A stretch of 12,618 nt of DNA from JADHUC01 sp964617665 (GTDB lineage: Bacteria; Planctomycetota; Planctomycetia; Pirellulales; Pirellulaceae): positions 1 to 12,618 of the forward strand of contig CAZUAH010000409.1 of the NCBI GenBank assembly GCA_964617665.1, given 5' to 3'. The notes under the pieces are model-generated. The model saw nothing but the letters and a program-made list of their open reading frames with translations. It was not told the DNA's origin and searched no databases. This document shows positions 1-7,577 of the stretch, piece by piece. How positions within the stretch are numbered: the stretch's first letter is position 1; each line of letters opens with the position of its first letter. The translations under genes were made by a program, and so were the position numbers.

Positions 1-56
1 TCCGGCTGAGCCGTGTCTTCCGTCGGTTTCGGCTCGGCGGGAGCCTCGCCCTCCCC
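1..56. repeat. Palindromic intergenic element, copy 1 (truncated by window edge)
   Basis: Positions 31-55 are the reverse complement of positions 7579-7603 with one difference in 25. Positions 1-12 match the other arm of that element with one difference (TCCGGCTGAGCC against TCCTGCTGAGCC). The 18-nt loop (13-30) starts with GTGT, as does the loop of the second copy read on the minus strand. This is therefore the 3' half of an imperfect inverted repeat whose first arm lies mostly outside the window. It starts 15 nt past the stop codon of the AI-2E gene, so it may end that transcript, although there is no T-tract. Confidence 0.75.
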
Positions 57-71
57 GCTAAGAAACCGCCT

Positions 72-1460
72 CTAATCCATCGTCGTGAGTTCCCGATGTA
101 GGATGTTCAACAACGTTTGCAGGAAGGCCACAACCATCGGGCCGACCAGGATGCCGATTGGCCCAAGTGCTTGTATGCCCCCTAGGACACTCAGCAGGGC
201 CAAAAGTGGATGCAGCTTCGATTGGCCGTGTAACACGATTGGCTTGATGACATTGTCGGCCATCGAGACAATCGCCGCTCCGTAGATGGCAAGACCGATC
301 GCAGCGCCCACTCTTCCGTCGATCAACAGCCATACGGACACGGATGCCCAGACCGACGCGGCTCCCAAGAACGGCACCAGAGCCATAACCGTGGTCAGGA
401 GGATCAGCAAGAACACCGATTCCAGACCCGCAACCCAGTATCCGAGGCCCGCCAGGCAGCCCTGCACGATCGCGGACAACAGCGTGGCGACCACTACGGC
501 TCGGCTGATATGGTCGAATTCGTCCAGCAACTCGCGCTCGTAGCGGTCGTCCAGTGGCGACAGTCTCATCACCGTCTGGACCATCTCCGGGCCGTCGGTC
601 AGGAAGAAGAAGACCGACACCATCATGATCGCGATTCCAATGATCAGCCTGCCTGCGAACGCGGTGGTCGCTCCACCGACCGATAGCAGCCAACCTTGTG
701 CTTCTTGAAGCGCCTGATCGCTCCACTGGCGGATCTGTTCGTCGCTGGGGTTGGCCAGTTCCACTAGCCACGCGCGGCGGGCGCCCCCAACCAGCGTCGA
801 TTTGAATTCGCGAAACTCGCGCATGGCGACCTGCAGCGACGCATCGTATTCGAGGGTACCCGGCGTTGCCTTCGCCAGCTTGTCCATCTCGGTTGTCAAC
901 GCCTCCAAACGCCTGCGGGCCGTCACGATGCGTTCGTCGGCTGGTCCAGAGGTGATCTTGTCGGCCAGTCGTCCTTCGAGATGGGCAACCCGCCGACGCA
1001 AGTTCACGGCCTGGGAATTTGGCCCATCACCGCCTCCAGGATTCTCGTCAGCGTAGATCTCTTCCAGTGTCGACTCGATGGTGCGCACATCATCGGCAAA
1101 GGGCATCTCCAGTCCAAGGTTGCTGCGAACCGTTTCGACCTTGCCCTTGATTGTGGCCACGTCCAATCGCGTCAGTATCGAATGGCCTTCGATCACGGCC
1201 AGCGCGAAAACCGATATGGCCGGCACAAGCACGATCAGCAAGATGGCACCCGTCGTCAGCCCCGCTGCCAAATGACGCCGCTCCTTACACCGCTTCAGGA
1301 TTCGCTCGTGCAGCGGGCGAAAGATGACGGTCAACACAGCAGCAAAGAACAACGGCACAAAAAAGGCCGCCATCACTTTGAAGAACAAAATCCCGATCAC
1401 AACGATGACGCCAATCAGCACAACCAACGACACCATGCGCGACATACGCTGTCCGACCAT
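72..1460 (-). CDS. AI-2E family membrane transporter with enlarged loop
   Basis: This 462-residue polytopic inner-membrane protein belongs to the AI-2E transporter family (PerM/TqsA/YdiK type), whose members export small molecules or act as ion antiporters; the substrate here cannot be told. The sequence shows hydrophobic segments near residues 10-48, 66-91, 268-287, 320-345, 347-380, 384-400 and 418-455. The C-terminal family signature is clear: DNVIKPIVLHG (402-412), then LGGIQALGPIGILVGP. Family members are usually about 350 residues; the extra length is a hydrophilic, partly coiled-coil-like stretch at about residues 125-245. The reading frame is open back to an ATG at 1556, but the ATG at 1460 is preceded by AGGAG with a 7-nt spacer and directly precedes the first membrane helix, so I chose it. 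It stands alone, divergent from the 1923 gene. Family assignment is firm; physiological role is unknown. Confidence 0.9.
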   Translation of the reverse strand: MVGQRMSRMVSLVVLIGVIVVIGILFFKVMAAFFVPLFFAAVLTVIFRPLHERILKRCKERRHLAAGLTTGAILLIVLVPAISVFALAVIEGHSILTRLDVATIKGKVETVRSNLGLEMPFADDVRTIESTLEEIYADENPGGGDGPNSQAVNLRRRVAHLEGRLADKITSGPADERIVTARRRLEALTTEMDKLAKATPGTLEYDASLQVAMREFREFKSTLVGGARRAWLVELANPSDEQIRQWSDQALQEAQGWLLSVGGATTAFAGRLIIGIAIMMVSVFFFLTDGPEMVQTVMRLSPLDDRYERELLDEFDHISRAVVVATLLSAIVQGCLAGLGYWVAGLESVFLLILLTTVMALVPFLGAASVWASVSVWLLIDGRVGAAIGLAIYGAAIVSMADNVIKPIVLHGQSKLHPLLALLSVLGGIQALGPIGILVGPMVVAFLQTLLNILHRELTTMD

Positions 1461-1467
1461 GGAAAGA

Positions 1468-1472
1468 CTCCT
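1468..1472 (-). promoter_or_regulatory. Ribosome binding site deciding the AI-2E start
   Basis: On the minus strand AGGAG is followed by the 7-nt spacer TCTTTCC and then ATG at 1460. No comparable site was seen before the in-frame ATG at 1556. This removes 32 residues from the longest possible reading frame. Confidence 0.75.
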
Positions 1473-1501
1473 GGAACACAGGCCATAGATGTTTCGGCCG
1501 T

Positions 1502-1507
1502 ATTGTA
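1502..1507 (-). promoter_or_regulatory. Candidate -10 element for the AI-2E gene
   Basis: TACAAT on the minus strand matches the TATAAT consensus at five of six positions and would place transcription start about 35 nt upstream of the ATG at 1460. No recognisable -35 hexamer lies 16-18 nt further upstream, so the call is weak. Confidence 0.3.
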
Positions 1508-1722
1508 CTCCCGTTGTCGCCTCCGCGTGAGGCCGATGACGATCGATTTTCGCCAAAGAGCGATTCCAGGAAACCGACCAAGCGGTTCACCAGCCAAACC
1601 TCCTTGCGTTTGTAGGCAACTGGGATCGTTCCACCCAACAAGTCCAACACAATCAGGACGGGTGGACTGAGTTCGGCTTGTCTGGCACTACATAACACGG
1701 GAAGAGATTCTCTCTGAGTTTG

Positions 1723-1750
1723 TTGACAGGCGACGTTTACGCGACAGAAT
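1723..1750 (+). promoter_or_regulatory. Candidate sigma70-type promoter for the 1923 gene
   Basis: A perfect TTGACA (1723-1728), a 16-nt spacer and CAGAAT (1745-1750, four of six with TATAAT) form a plausible promoter. Transcription would start near 1757, giving a leader of about 165 nt before the ATG at 1923. That leader contains the alternative hairpins at 1827-1871. Confidence 0.45.
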
Positions 1751-1826
1751 GAGAGAGATCGAGAATGTGGTAGCCCGACGAAATTGGTCTGTGTACCATT
1801 GGTTGACTGAGAGGCCTGCTCATGAA

Positions 1827-1871
1827 CCGTGTCTCCATGCCACCTCTCCGGTGCCCGTGAGGAGACACGGG
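1827..1871 (+). promoter_or_regulatory. Leader with mutually exclusive hairpins
   Basis: CCGTGTCTCC (1827-1836) and GGAGACACGG (1861-1870) form a perfect 10-bp inverted repeat with a 24-nt loop; inside the loop CACC (1841-1844) can pair with GGTG (1850-1853). CCCGTG (1854-1859) can instead pair with CACGGG (1866-1871), leaving AGGAGA in a 6-nt loop. The two structures share 1866-1870, so they cannot coexist. This is the layout of an attenuator or riboregulator, but there is no terminator T-tract and the AGGAG is about 60 nt from the start codon, so function is an inference. A DNA-binding operator is the alternative reading. Confidence 0.45.
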
Positions 1872-1922
1872 AGGGCATCGCCCATCTCAAGAGACGTGTG
1901 CAATCAAGTAGGTCGAAGGGAC

Positions 1923-2441
1923 ATGAAACGAGTAGTCGCTGGCATTGTAGTGTTTCTGATTGCGGCTGGATTCGCTTTCGCAGTGTGCGCACAGGAAACC
2001 AATAAGGAGTTTCCACTGCTCGCAGGTCTCGACATCCCAGAGGACGCCCTTCCAGAAGGCTGTTCAAAACCCGATCTTCAACCCGACGACTTTCCGATCA
2101 AGGGTCTGCGGCAATGCGGTATCACCACGGATTCCCGTGCAATAGCCTTCATGGACCAAGAAGCGACAAGGGTTGGAGCCAAGAGTATCGAGGCCATGTA
2201 CTACGCGGTGTACAAGGAAGAAGGTGAGTTATTCGTAATCGGATGGGCTTTCACTAGCACGAAGGTAGCGAGGGAGGCGTACAAGAACGCAGCTAAGAAC
2301 CACAGATGTTTCAAGGCATGGCAACGCGGCAAGTACGCAATCGCGTTCTGGCGAGACATGGGAACAACTGACGAGTGCATGAAGCAGATGGCCGCGATCC
2401 TCGACCGCGTCGTTCGGCGCCCCGACGCAAAAGATCGTTGA
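1923..2441 (+). CDS. Small secreted protein of unknown function
   Basis: I do not recognise a family for this 172-residue protein. The N-terminus is a clear Sec signal peptide: MKR, a hydrophobic core at about residues 4-20, and probable cleavage after VCA (residue 23), with the mature protein starting QETNKE. It should therefore be periplasmic or extracellular. The mature part has four cysteines (in EGC, RQC, HRC and DEC contexts), enough for two disulfides, a mixed alpha/beta composition with an aromatic-rich core (MYYAVYKEEGELFVIGWAF), and a basic tail. The frame stays open up to an ATG at 1749, but those 58 residues are arginine-rich and lie over the leader hairpins; the ATG at 1923 starts the signal peptide exactly, so I chose it. 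The ribosome site is weak (AGG at 1910-1912; GAAGGG at 1915-1920). It is monocistronic and converges on the RIFT-barrel gene. Confidence 0.75.
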   Translation: MKRVVAGIVVFLIAAGFAFAVCAQETNKEFPLLAGLDIPEDALPEGCSKPDLQPDDFPIKGLRQCGITTDSRAIAFMDQEATRVGAKSIEAMYYAVYKEEGELFVIGWAFTSTKVAREAYKNAAKNHRCFKAWQRGKYAIAFWRDMGTTDECMKQMAAILDRVVRRPDAKDR

Positions 2442-2566
2442 CGTGCCATATCAGCGGCCTTCAATCGCGCATTCGGTGGTAACTTTGTGTTCGAGTGTCG
2501 CGGCGACCACGCGACGATTGACCAGATCGCTGATGGCAGGGACCCTACATCGTTTCGTCGGCGATC

Positions 2567-5500
2567 CTACTGCAGGGCAACTGCGACATTGCTGACATCG
2601 CTTCGATTGCCGCTATCGTCGAAGGCGCGCACGGCAAAGTAGACTCGCTCCCCGTCTGGGACACCGGTGACCTTGATTCGTTCTTTGGCTCCTGGTTTAC
2701 CTGGGCTCGACTCGCCTTTCAGATTCACGGCACGCCACCAATTCTGCTTCGTGCCGTTGTCACGTGCGAACTCCCACTGTTCGTAGTTAACAATTGGAAA
2801 TGTAGCTGCCTTGGCTTGGTATCGCGCAACGCGTCCACCGCCTGCGTCCGCCGGCGCGGTGAATGTTGCCTCCGCTTTGCCATCGCCACGCAGAAGTGCC
2901 CGCAAGTCGGTCACGGCCGCCGGAGGCTGCTGGTCCTCACGCGGATGTGCTTCGTGGTAGAACAGTCGTGACACCTCCAAGACGGTGTCTTCCTTTGGCG
3001 GGGTGTGGTCTGCGAATCGATTCACTCCGTTCGAGCCACCGCTCGGAGCTTTCGTGCGGTACTCGCGTTTAGAGCCGTAGTACCAGAATTCGCGTCCTCT
3101 TTTCAACAGCGATAATTCGCCCGTCAACGAGTAGCCCTTCGCGCAGGCATCGGGGTAGAACCGCGTGTACCAACCCGAGTGGACGCAACCCACGCCGTCT
3201 TTGGTGTCTGTGTGTTCAAACGCCCATGGATCAAAGACCATTCCCAGGTCGGGTACGTCGAAGTACGTGTAGTACCACGTCTGATGGCATTTGGGGCTGA
3301 GCATGTATCGTTCGGTCATTTTCGCAAACGCAATGACGAAATCCCGCATGTCCTCGTCATCAAAGTAGCGCGCGTACAGATCGGCACCGTTCTGGATGTA
3401 AATGTGCTGCCACGTGCCTCCCATCCCACGCACCGGCCAACTCTTATCGCCTTTGTTCAGACGATCGACCGTGTCGCCTTCCGCGGTGAACGTGATACCG
3501 CGGCTGTCCATCCACTTCTTGATTGGCGGCGAAAGAAGTTTGGCGTTCATCCCGCCGAAACCGCCGCCGATTCGGCTGCAGTGAAACCCACGCTCGTCCA
3601 GCAGGGGGCTTCCCCAAAGGGTTCGAGCGCACAAGTGAGCCAGATCGTGGATGTGCTCGTTTTGAGGATCAGCCTGCAGCACACGCATGATCACCTCGAA
3701 ACCGCGTCCAAATCCGCGAATGGAGCCCACGGCCGATTCGCCTGGTTTGAAGTCTTTGAAATGGCGGAATTCGTCGTCTTTCTGTTCCACGTTGTCGATC
3801 GCAGCCGACAAGGCGTCCGAGTCGCCCGTTAGGCAGTAGTAGTCGGCCAAACCGGATCCGTAGAAATGACAGTAGCAGCTCTTGGACAAGGATTGACGTT
3901 GCAGGTCAGAGCAGTCCGGATTTCCTTTGCGATTTCCCCACGGTGGCCCCCACTGGAAGTTCCATTGCTCGCGTACCGGTCGGTTACCTTGCGGGCCGCC
4001 GGTGGGAAACCAAATACCGCCATCTTTCCACGCCCAGCCATCGGTCCGCCAGGTTTGAAGATCCATGTGATAACGCGCCCACGCCTCGGCCAAATCGAAC
4101 CAACCGCGTTCGCCAGTGCGCAGGTACATCAGCAACAGCCCTTGCACACTGTCTGCCTCACTCTCGTAGTGATTATCCTCGCCAGCCACGAACGCTCCGG
4201 ACCCTGGTTCTGGCGCCCGCGGAAGTTGTTTGTCCGAGTAGGTCCAGCCCCATTTGCGATACGCGATCTGTTCTTCTTCCAGCGTTGCGAAGTGGCCGCT
4301 ACCGAGCACGTCGCATTGGCTGTAGTATTCGCCCGGCGCAAGGGCCCAGAGGCGACCGTCCGCAACCTTAGCTAAATCTTCGAGTTCGGCGGTCTCCGCC
4401 GGAACGGCGAAGTCGAAGAGATACTCTGACGAATGATGCGAGCAATCGTACAGCCAGAATCCGTCGGACTTCCACGGTTCGCCCACTCGGCGATCGACGT
4501 TGAATTTCTGGTCCTTCGGCCCCCGGAATCGTTCGGAGATTCCTTCGAGAACCAGCTTGCCATCCGCGACCGACAACCGCCGTGCAGCATTCGAAGCGAA
4601 TAGCCGATCGCAAACGAAGACCGAATTGGCGCCATTCGTTGCGATCCAGCCTTGCGGCCGGTCGACTGGTCCATCGCCGGTCCACAGCACACGCTCGCCG
4701 CTGCCCGCCCTGACTGCACCGGGGATGTTCTGATACGTATCATGCAGATAAAGCCCCTGGTGTAGCCACCCCGCGCTGCCTGCGGTCAGCGGTTCATTTG
4801 CACCAAGCAACATGTTCTCGGGACGCGAGGCAAGTCTGAGTTCGATCGACGATCCCCCAACGAGGATCGCGGTGTACTGTTCCTCGTTGGAATTACACAG
4901 TTTGTATTTGACCCACACGCGACTACTGCCGACCCACGCGGTAATCCATGCCTTGTAGCTCGCGTGTAACGGATCGTCGCCAAATCGACCAGCCACCTCG
5001 ATTGTGACGCGAAGGGGGCCGGCGTAGCGGACCTTGACGGAATCGGGCGGCCCCGCCACGAAGCGTCTCGGTTGCCACCTCGATTCGTCGTCCCAGCCGC
5101 TGCGGCCCTGCATCTGGACGTAACTGACCGCGCCGCCGTTGATGACAGGCTTGCCGCAAGCAGTAACGGAGCTGAAGAGTCCGAACGGGGCTGACTTGCT
5201 CACGTTGAACGCGATCTTGCCTGTATCGACAGCGACATTCTGGGCATCGTCAGTGATCTTCAGTGGCACGGTAGGCTGAACTTTCGCCTTGGCCGCCCGC
5301 AACGTGTACCGATTCACAGCGCGACCGCCCACATCATCCTGGAAGTCCACTAGCACCCATCGCAATGTGCCGTCGGTCTCGACCACCAGCGGCGAGACTT
5401 GACAAGGAATCTCCGCACCGTCGGCCCGAACAAGCGAAAACGGCTGGTCTTTTCCCAAGAGCCCCTTTGGTAGCGGAACGCCGCCTGAGATCGGTTCGGC

Positions 5501-5629
5501 GACTCTGGCGACGCCCTTTGTTTCCTGCACATTCAGCTCGACACTGAACGGCTCGGCCAACACGGCCGCAACCGGCAGAGCCAAGACGGCTACCACCGCG
5601 CGACCGAGAACCGCGGTCGGCTTCCACAT
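2567..5629 (-). CDS. Exo-rhamnogalacturonan lyase-like (PcRGLX/PL26-type) RIFT-barrel protein
   Basis: This large exported protein (1020 residues) resembles the PcRGLX family, named after a fungal exo-rhamnogalacturonan lyase of polysaccharide lyase family 26, which cleaves the pectin rhamnogalacturonan backbone. The signal peptide spans residues 1-25 (cleavage before EPFSV). Next come an N-terminal RIFT-barrel-like beta domain (about 27-112, including GVPLPKG and RWVLVDF), a central beta-sandwich (about 120-390), and a long tryptophan/tyrosine-rich helical region (about 395-870) fitting the alpha/alpha-toroid catalytic domain. The C-terminal ~120 residues (from PPAAVTDL) look like a fibronectin type III domain, ending FAVRAFDDSGNRSDVSNV. 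The start has AAGGGG with a 7-nt spacer. It lies 22 nt downstream of the Gfo/Idh/MocA gene, so they are very likely co-transcribed. Bacterial members are many and mostly untested, so the substrate is uncertain; I could not verify catalytic residues. Confidence 0.8.
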   Translation of the reverse strand: MWKPTAVLGRAVVAVLALPVAAVLAEPFSVELNVQETKGVARVAEPISGGVPLPKGLLGKDQPFSLVRADGAEIPCQVSPLVVETDGTLRWVLVDFQDDVGGRAVNRYTLRAAKAKVQPTVPLKITDDAQNVAVDTGKIAFNVSKSAPFGLFSSVTACGKPVINGGAVSYVQMQGRSGWDDESRWQPRRFVAGPPDSVKVRYAGPLRVTIEVAGRFGDDPLHASYKAWITAWVGSSRVWVKYKLCNSNEEQYTAILVGGSSIELRLASRPENMLLGANEPLTAGSAGWLHQGLYLHDTYQNIPGAVRAGSGERVLWTGDGPVDRPQGWIATNGANSVFVCDRLFASNAARRLSVADGKLVLEGISERFRGPKDQKFNVDRRVGEPWKSDGFWLYDCSHHSSEYLFDFAVPAETAELEDLAKVADGRLWALAPGEYYSQCDVLGSGHFATLEEEQIAYRKWGWTYSDKQLPRAPEPGSGAFVAGEDNHYESEADSVQGLLLMYLRTGERGWFDLAEAWARYHMDLQTWRTDGWAWKDGGIWFPTGGPQGNRPVREQWNFQWGPPWGNRKGNPDCSDLQRQSLSKSCYCHFYGSGLADYYCLTGDSDALSAAIDNVEQKDDEFRHFKDFKPGESAVGSIRGFGRGFEVIMRVLQADPQNEHIHDLAHLCARTLWGSPLLDERGFHCSRIGGGFGGMNAKLLSPPIKKWMDSRGITFTAEGDTVDRLNKGDKSWPVRGMGGTWQHIYIQNGADLYARYFDDEDMRDFVIAFAKMTERYMLSPKCHQTWYYTYFDVPDLGMVFDPWAFEHTDTKDGVGCVHSGWYTRFYPDACAKGYSLTGELSLLKRGREFWYYGSKREYRTKAPSGGSNGVNRFADHTPPKEDTVLEVSRLFYHEAHPREDQQPPAAVTDLRALLRGDGKAEATFTAPADAGGGRVARYQAKAATFPIVNYEQWEFARDNGTKQNWWRAVNLKGESSPGKPGAKERIKVTGVPDGERVYFAVRAFDDSGNRSDVSNVAVALQ

Positions 5630-5651
5630 GGTTTTGCCCCTTGTTCAGTTC

Positions 5652-6998
5652 TCAAGCCTTCTCCACGTACTCCACCGGGAACTTCCATGGGGCACGATAC
5701 TCGGGCACGGCTGCAGCGGCCGCTGCGTCGTCCCCGGTGATCTTTTCTGTCTCGGGATCAAATCGTATGGATCGGCCAAGTTTGTAGGACAGGTTGCCCA
5801 AGGTCAGGGCAAGGTCCACTTTGTAGTGATAGTTCACGCTGCAACTTGGCTGCTCGCGCGTCTTGATGCAATCCAGCCATTCACGCTCGTGACCTGGCGA
5901 AGGCGGGATCGACTGTTCGGGAGGCGTGTCGTCCTCCAATAGCTTGCCCTCAGGTACAATCTCGTACTTGCCATAGTTAGTAAACAGCGTGCCTCGCAAT
6001 GCGTGGAAGTAGATGCCTAGGCGACGCGCCGGCGTGCCGCGGCCGAAGTCGAAAGCGAAGCTATTGCAGGTGCTCATCATCCACGTCATTGTCGTGTTGG
6101 GATACTGCCACAGGATCTCTTGCGTGTCCGGCGCGTCCCCGTCGTCTTTGGTCACATAGCGTCCACCAGAGCAACTGGTCACCAGCGGTACGCCAAGATC
6201 CAAGGCCCAGATCGGCAAGTCGATAATGTGCGGGGCCATACCGGGCGTCCAGCCACCCGAGTAGTCCCAGAACGAGCAGTGGTTGTAGCTGTTTGCCGCC
6301 AAGATCGAGTTGTACGGCCGCTCGGGTCCCGGCCCCAGCCACATATTCCAGTCCAAGCCCTCCGGCGCGTCTTGCTTCGGCGCGAACCCCAGGCCGTCCG
6401 GGCCCTGGTTCATCACATTGAACGTCCGAGCCACGCTTACAGGTCCCAGTCTGCCCGAGCGGATCCATTCGACGACGCGACGGTAGTTCGCCCCGGCATG
6501 GATCTGCGTGCCGATCTGGCTGATGCGTTTGTGCTTATTCACGGCGTTCCGCACAGCCAGCGTCTCGGCGGGATACAAGGTCATGGGCTTCTGCAAGTAG
6601 ATGTCCTTGCCCGCTTCGGCCGCCTGGATCGCGATCAATGCGTGCCAGTGCGGTGGGGTCGCGATGATCACCGCGTCCACGTCCTCGCGCGCCAGCAGCT
6701 CCTGATAGTCGTTGTGCCCTTTGGCAGTGTCTTTGAACTGCTCGACAATCCGATCACGACGTTGTCGCCATACGTCGCACACGGCTGTCACCACGACATC
6801 CGGATGACGTGCGCAGTTTCGCAGGTTGCCGTATCCCATTCCGCCAGTACCGACGATCCCCAGATTGATTCGTTCGCTGGGCGGTGGTTGCTCGGCATTG
6901 CCAAACGCGGTAGTCGGTAGCACATACGGCGCCGCGATTCCGGCGGCAAGACTTGTTTCCAGGAATCGACGGCGGGTGGCTGGTGGGGGCGTGGTCAT
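5652..6998 (-). CDS. Gfo/Idh/MocA family oxidoreductase with Tat signal
   Basis: This 448-residue NAD(P)-dependent sugar dehydrogenase-like protein belongs to the Gfo/Idh/MocA family. The N-terminus carries a twin-arginine motif (RRRFLE, residues 9-14) followed by a hydrophobic stretch, predicting folded export to the periplasm with bound cofactor, as in glucose-fructose oxidoreductase. The Rossmann nucleotide-binding motif is GTGGMG (50-55). The EKP-type active-site motif appears as LQKP (135-138), keeping the lysine. HIIDLPIW (257-264) supplies the His and Asp common in this subgroup. The start codon follows AAAGGA with a 7-nt spacer. It is the first gene of an operon with the RIFT-barrel gene, suggesting that both act on the same exported sugar pathway, perhaps oxidising or rearranging released sugars; the substrate is unknown. 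The upstream neighbour is the divergent VOC gene, 167 nt away. Confidence 0.93.
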   Translation of the reverse strand: MTTPPPATRRRFLETSLAAGIAAPYVLPTTAFGNAEQPPPSERINLGIVGTGGMGYGNLRNCARHPDVVVTAVCDVWRQRRDRIVEQFKDTAKGHNDYQELLAREDVDAVIIATPPHWHALIAIQAAEAGKDIYLQKPMTLYPAETLAVRNAVNKHKRISQIGTQIHAGANYRRVVEWIRSGRLGPVSVARTFNVMNQGPDGLGFAPKQDAPEGLDWNMWLGPGPERPYNSILAANSYNHCSFWDYSGGWTPGMAPHIIDLPIWALDLGVPLVTSCSGGRYVTKDDGDAPDTQEILWQYPNTTMTWMMSTCNSFAFDFGRGTPARRLGIYFHALRGTLFTNYGKYEIVPEGKLLEDDTPPEQSIPPSPGHEREWLDCIKTREQPSCSVNYHYKVDLALTLGNLSYKLGRSIRFDPETEKITGDDAAAAAAVPEYRAPWKFPVEYVEKA

Positions 6999-7059
6999 GA
7001 GCGGTTCCTTTCAAACTAGCAAGAGTGAATTGGTGGGCAGTTGAGCTTGTCTTCGGTTC

Positions 7060-7117
7060 GATCGCGCGATCCGGCCCTGATACCATCAGTTGACGGCGGT
7101 TCCGCAGACAGTACTGT
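7060..7117. promoter_or_regulatory. Palindromes in the divergent control region
   Basis: The 167-nt gap between the divergent Gfo/Idh/MocA and VOC genes contains two perfect palindromes: GATCGCGCGATC (7060-7071, 12 bp) and ACAGTACTGT (7108-7117, 10 bp). TTGACG (7090-7095) with a 16-nt spacer to TACTGT (7112-7117) is a weak plus-strand promoter candidate whose -10 would overlap the second palindrome. Either palindrome could bind a dimeric repressor serving both genes, but short palindromes also occur by chance. Confidence 0.3.
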
Positions 7118-7165
7118 AACAGCAGCAGACTCCGATGGAAACAAGATTACGGGGAACAAGAGCCC

Positions 7166-7564
7166 ATGATTCAATTTGAACACTTTGCGTTGAATGTCGA
7201 GCAACCGCACGAAATTGCCGATTGGTACGTCCGTACGTTTGGCTGCCAAATCATATTGAAGATGGATGCCGAGCCTCACACAGTCTTCCTTGCGGATGCA
7301 AATGGCAGAGTCTTCTGGGAATTGTATCGCAATCAAAAGGCTCCAATGACGAACGTGTGCCACAGTGATCCTTTGGTGTTTCACTTGGCCGTGGCTGTCG
7401 ACGAACTTGACGGAACGAAATCCGAGGTAATGGAAGCCGGGGGTGCGTTCATCGAAGAGGTGCGCACCGACAGCGGGTCAGTCTTGCTGATGATGCGAGA
7501 TCCGTGGGGAATTGCCCTGCAACTCTGCTGTCGTATTCCGCCGTTCATCGGGCCCAGCGGATAG
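7166..7564 (+). CDS. VOC superfamily (glyoxalase/bleomycin-resistance fold) protein
   Basis: This 132-residue cytoplasmic protein has the length and beta-alpha-beta-beta-beta pattern of a single vicinal-oxygen-chelate protein. The first module begins FEHFALNV (H6) with ADWYVRTFG and ends VFWELYR (E52); the second begins VFHLAVAV (H73) and contains the family-typical MRDPWGIALQL. The positions normally used for metal are H6, E52, H73 and Q119; the last is usually Glu in metal-dependent glyoxalases and dioxygenases, so metal binding or chemistry may differ. The reaction cannot be told from sequence. The ribosome site is poor (GGGGAA at 7151-7156 or AAGAG at 7158-7162). It diverges from the Gfo/Idh/MocA gene and converges on the URO-D gene, ending 13 nt before the palindromic element. 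Confidence 0.88.
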   Translation: MIQFEHFALNVEQPHEIADWYVRTFGCQIILKMDAEPHTVFLADANGRVFWELYRNQKAPMTNVCHSDPLVFHLAVAVDELDGTKSEVMEAGGAFIEEVRTDSGSVLLMMRDPWGIALQLCCRIPPFIGPSG

Positions 7565-7577
7565 GTACTTCCAGAGA

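Larger units (their letters stand above)
1461..1922. other. Divergent intergenic region, AI-2E / secreted protein
   Basis: This 462-nt gap separates the start codons of two divergent genes. It holds the AI-2E ribosome binding site and -10 candidate at the left, a plus-strand promoter candidate at 1723-1750, and a structured leader at 1827-1871. Between about 1540 and 1710 I see no gene, repeat or clear signal. Reading frames that cross it on either strand look like extensions or shadows: their residues are arginine-rich and resemble no protein family. Confidence 0.6.

Noticed and set aside
1749..1922. 58-residue N-terminal extension of the secreted protein
   Set aside because: It would bury the signal peptide inside the protein, and it overlies the hairpins. 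The ATG at 1923 gives a canonical signal sequence.
1285..2067. Minus-strand open frame of 260 codons crossing the divergent gap
   Set aside because: It overlaps the AI-2E gene start and the coding start of the secreted protein, and its residues match no family.
2442..2566. Terminator between the converging secreted-protein and RIFT-barrel genes
   Set aside because: Only weak pairings (ATCAGCG with CGCTGAT, 7 bp, far apart) and no T-tract; neither palindromic repeat family is present.
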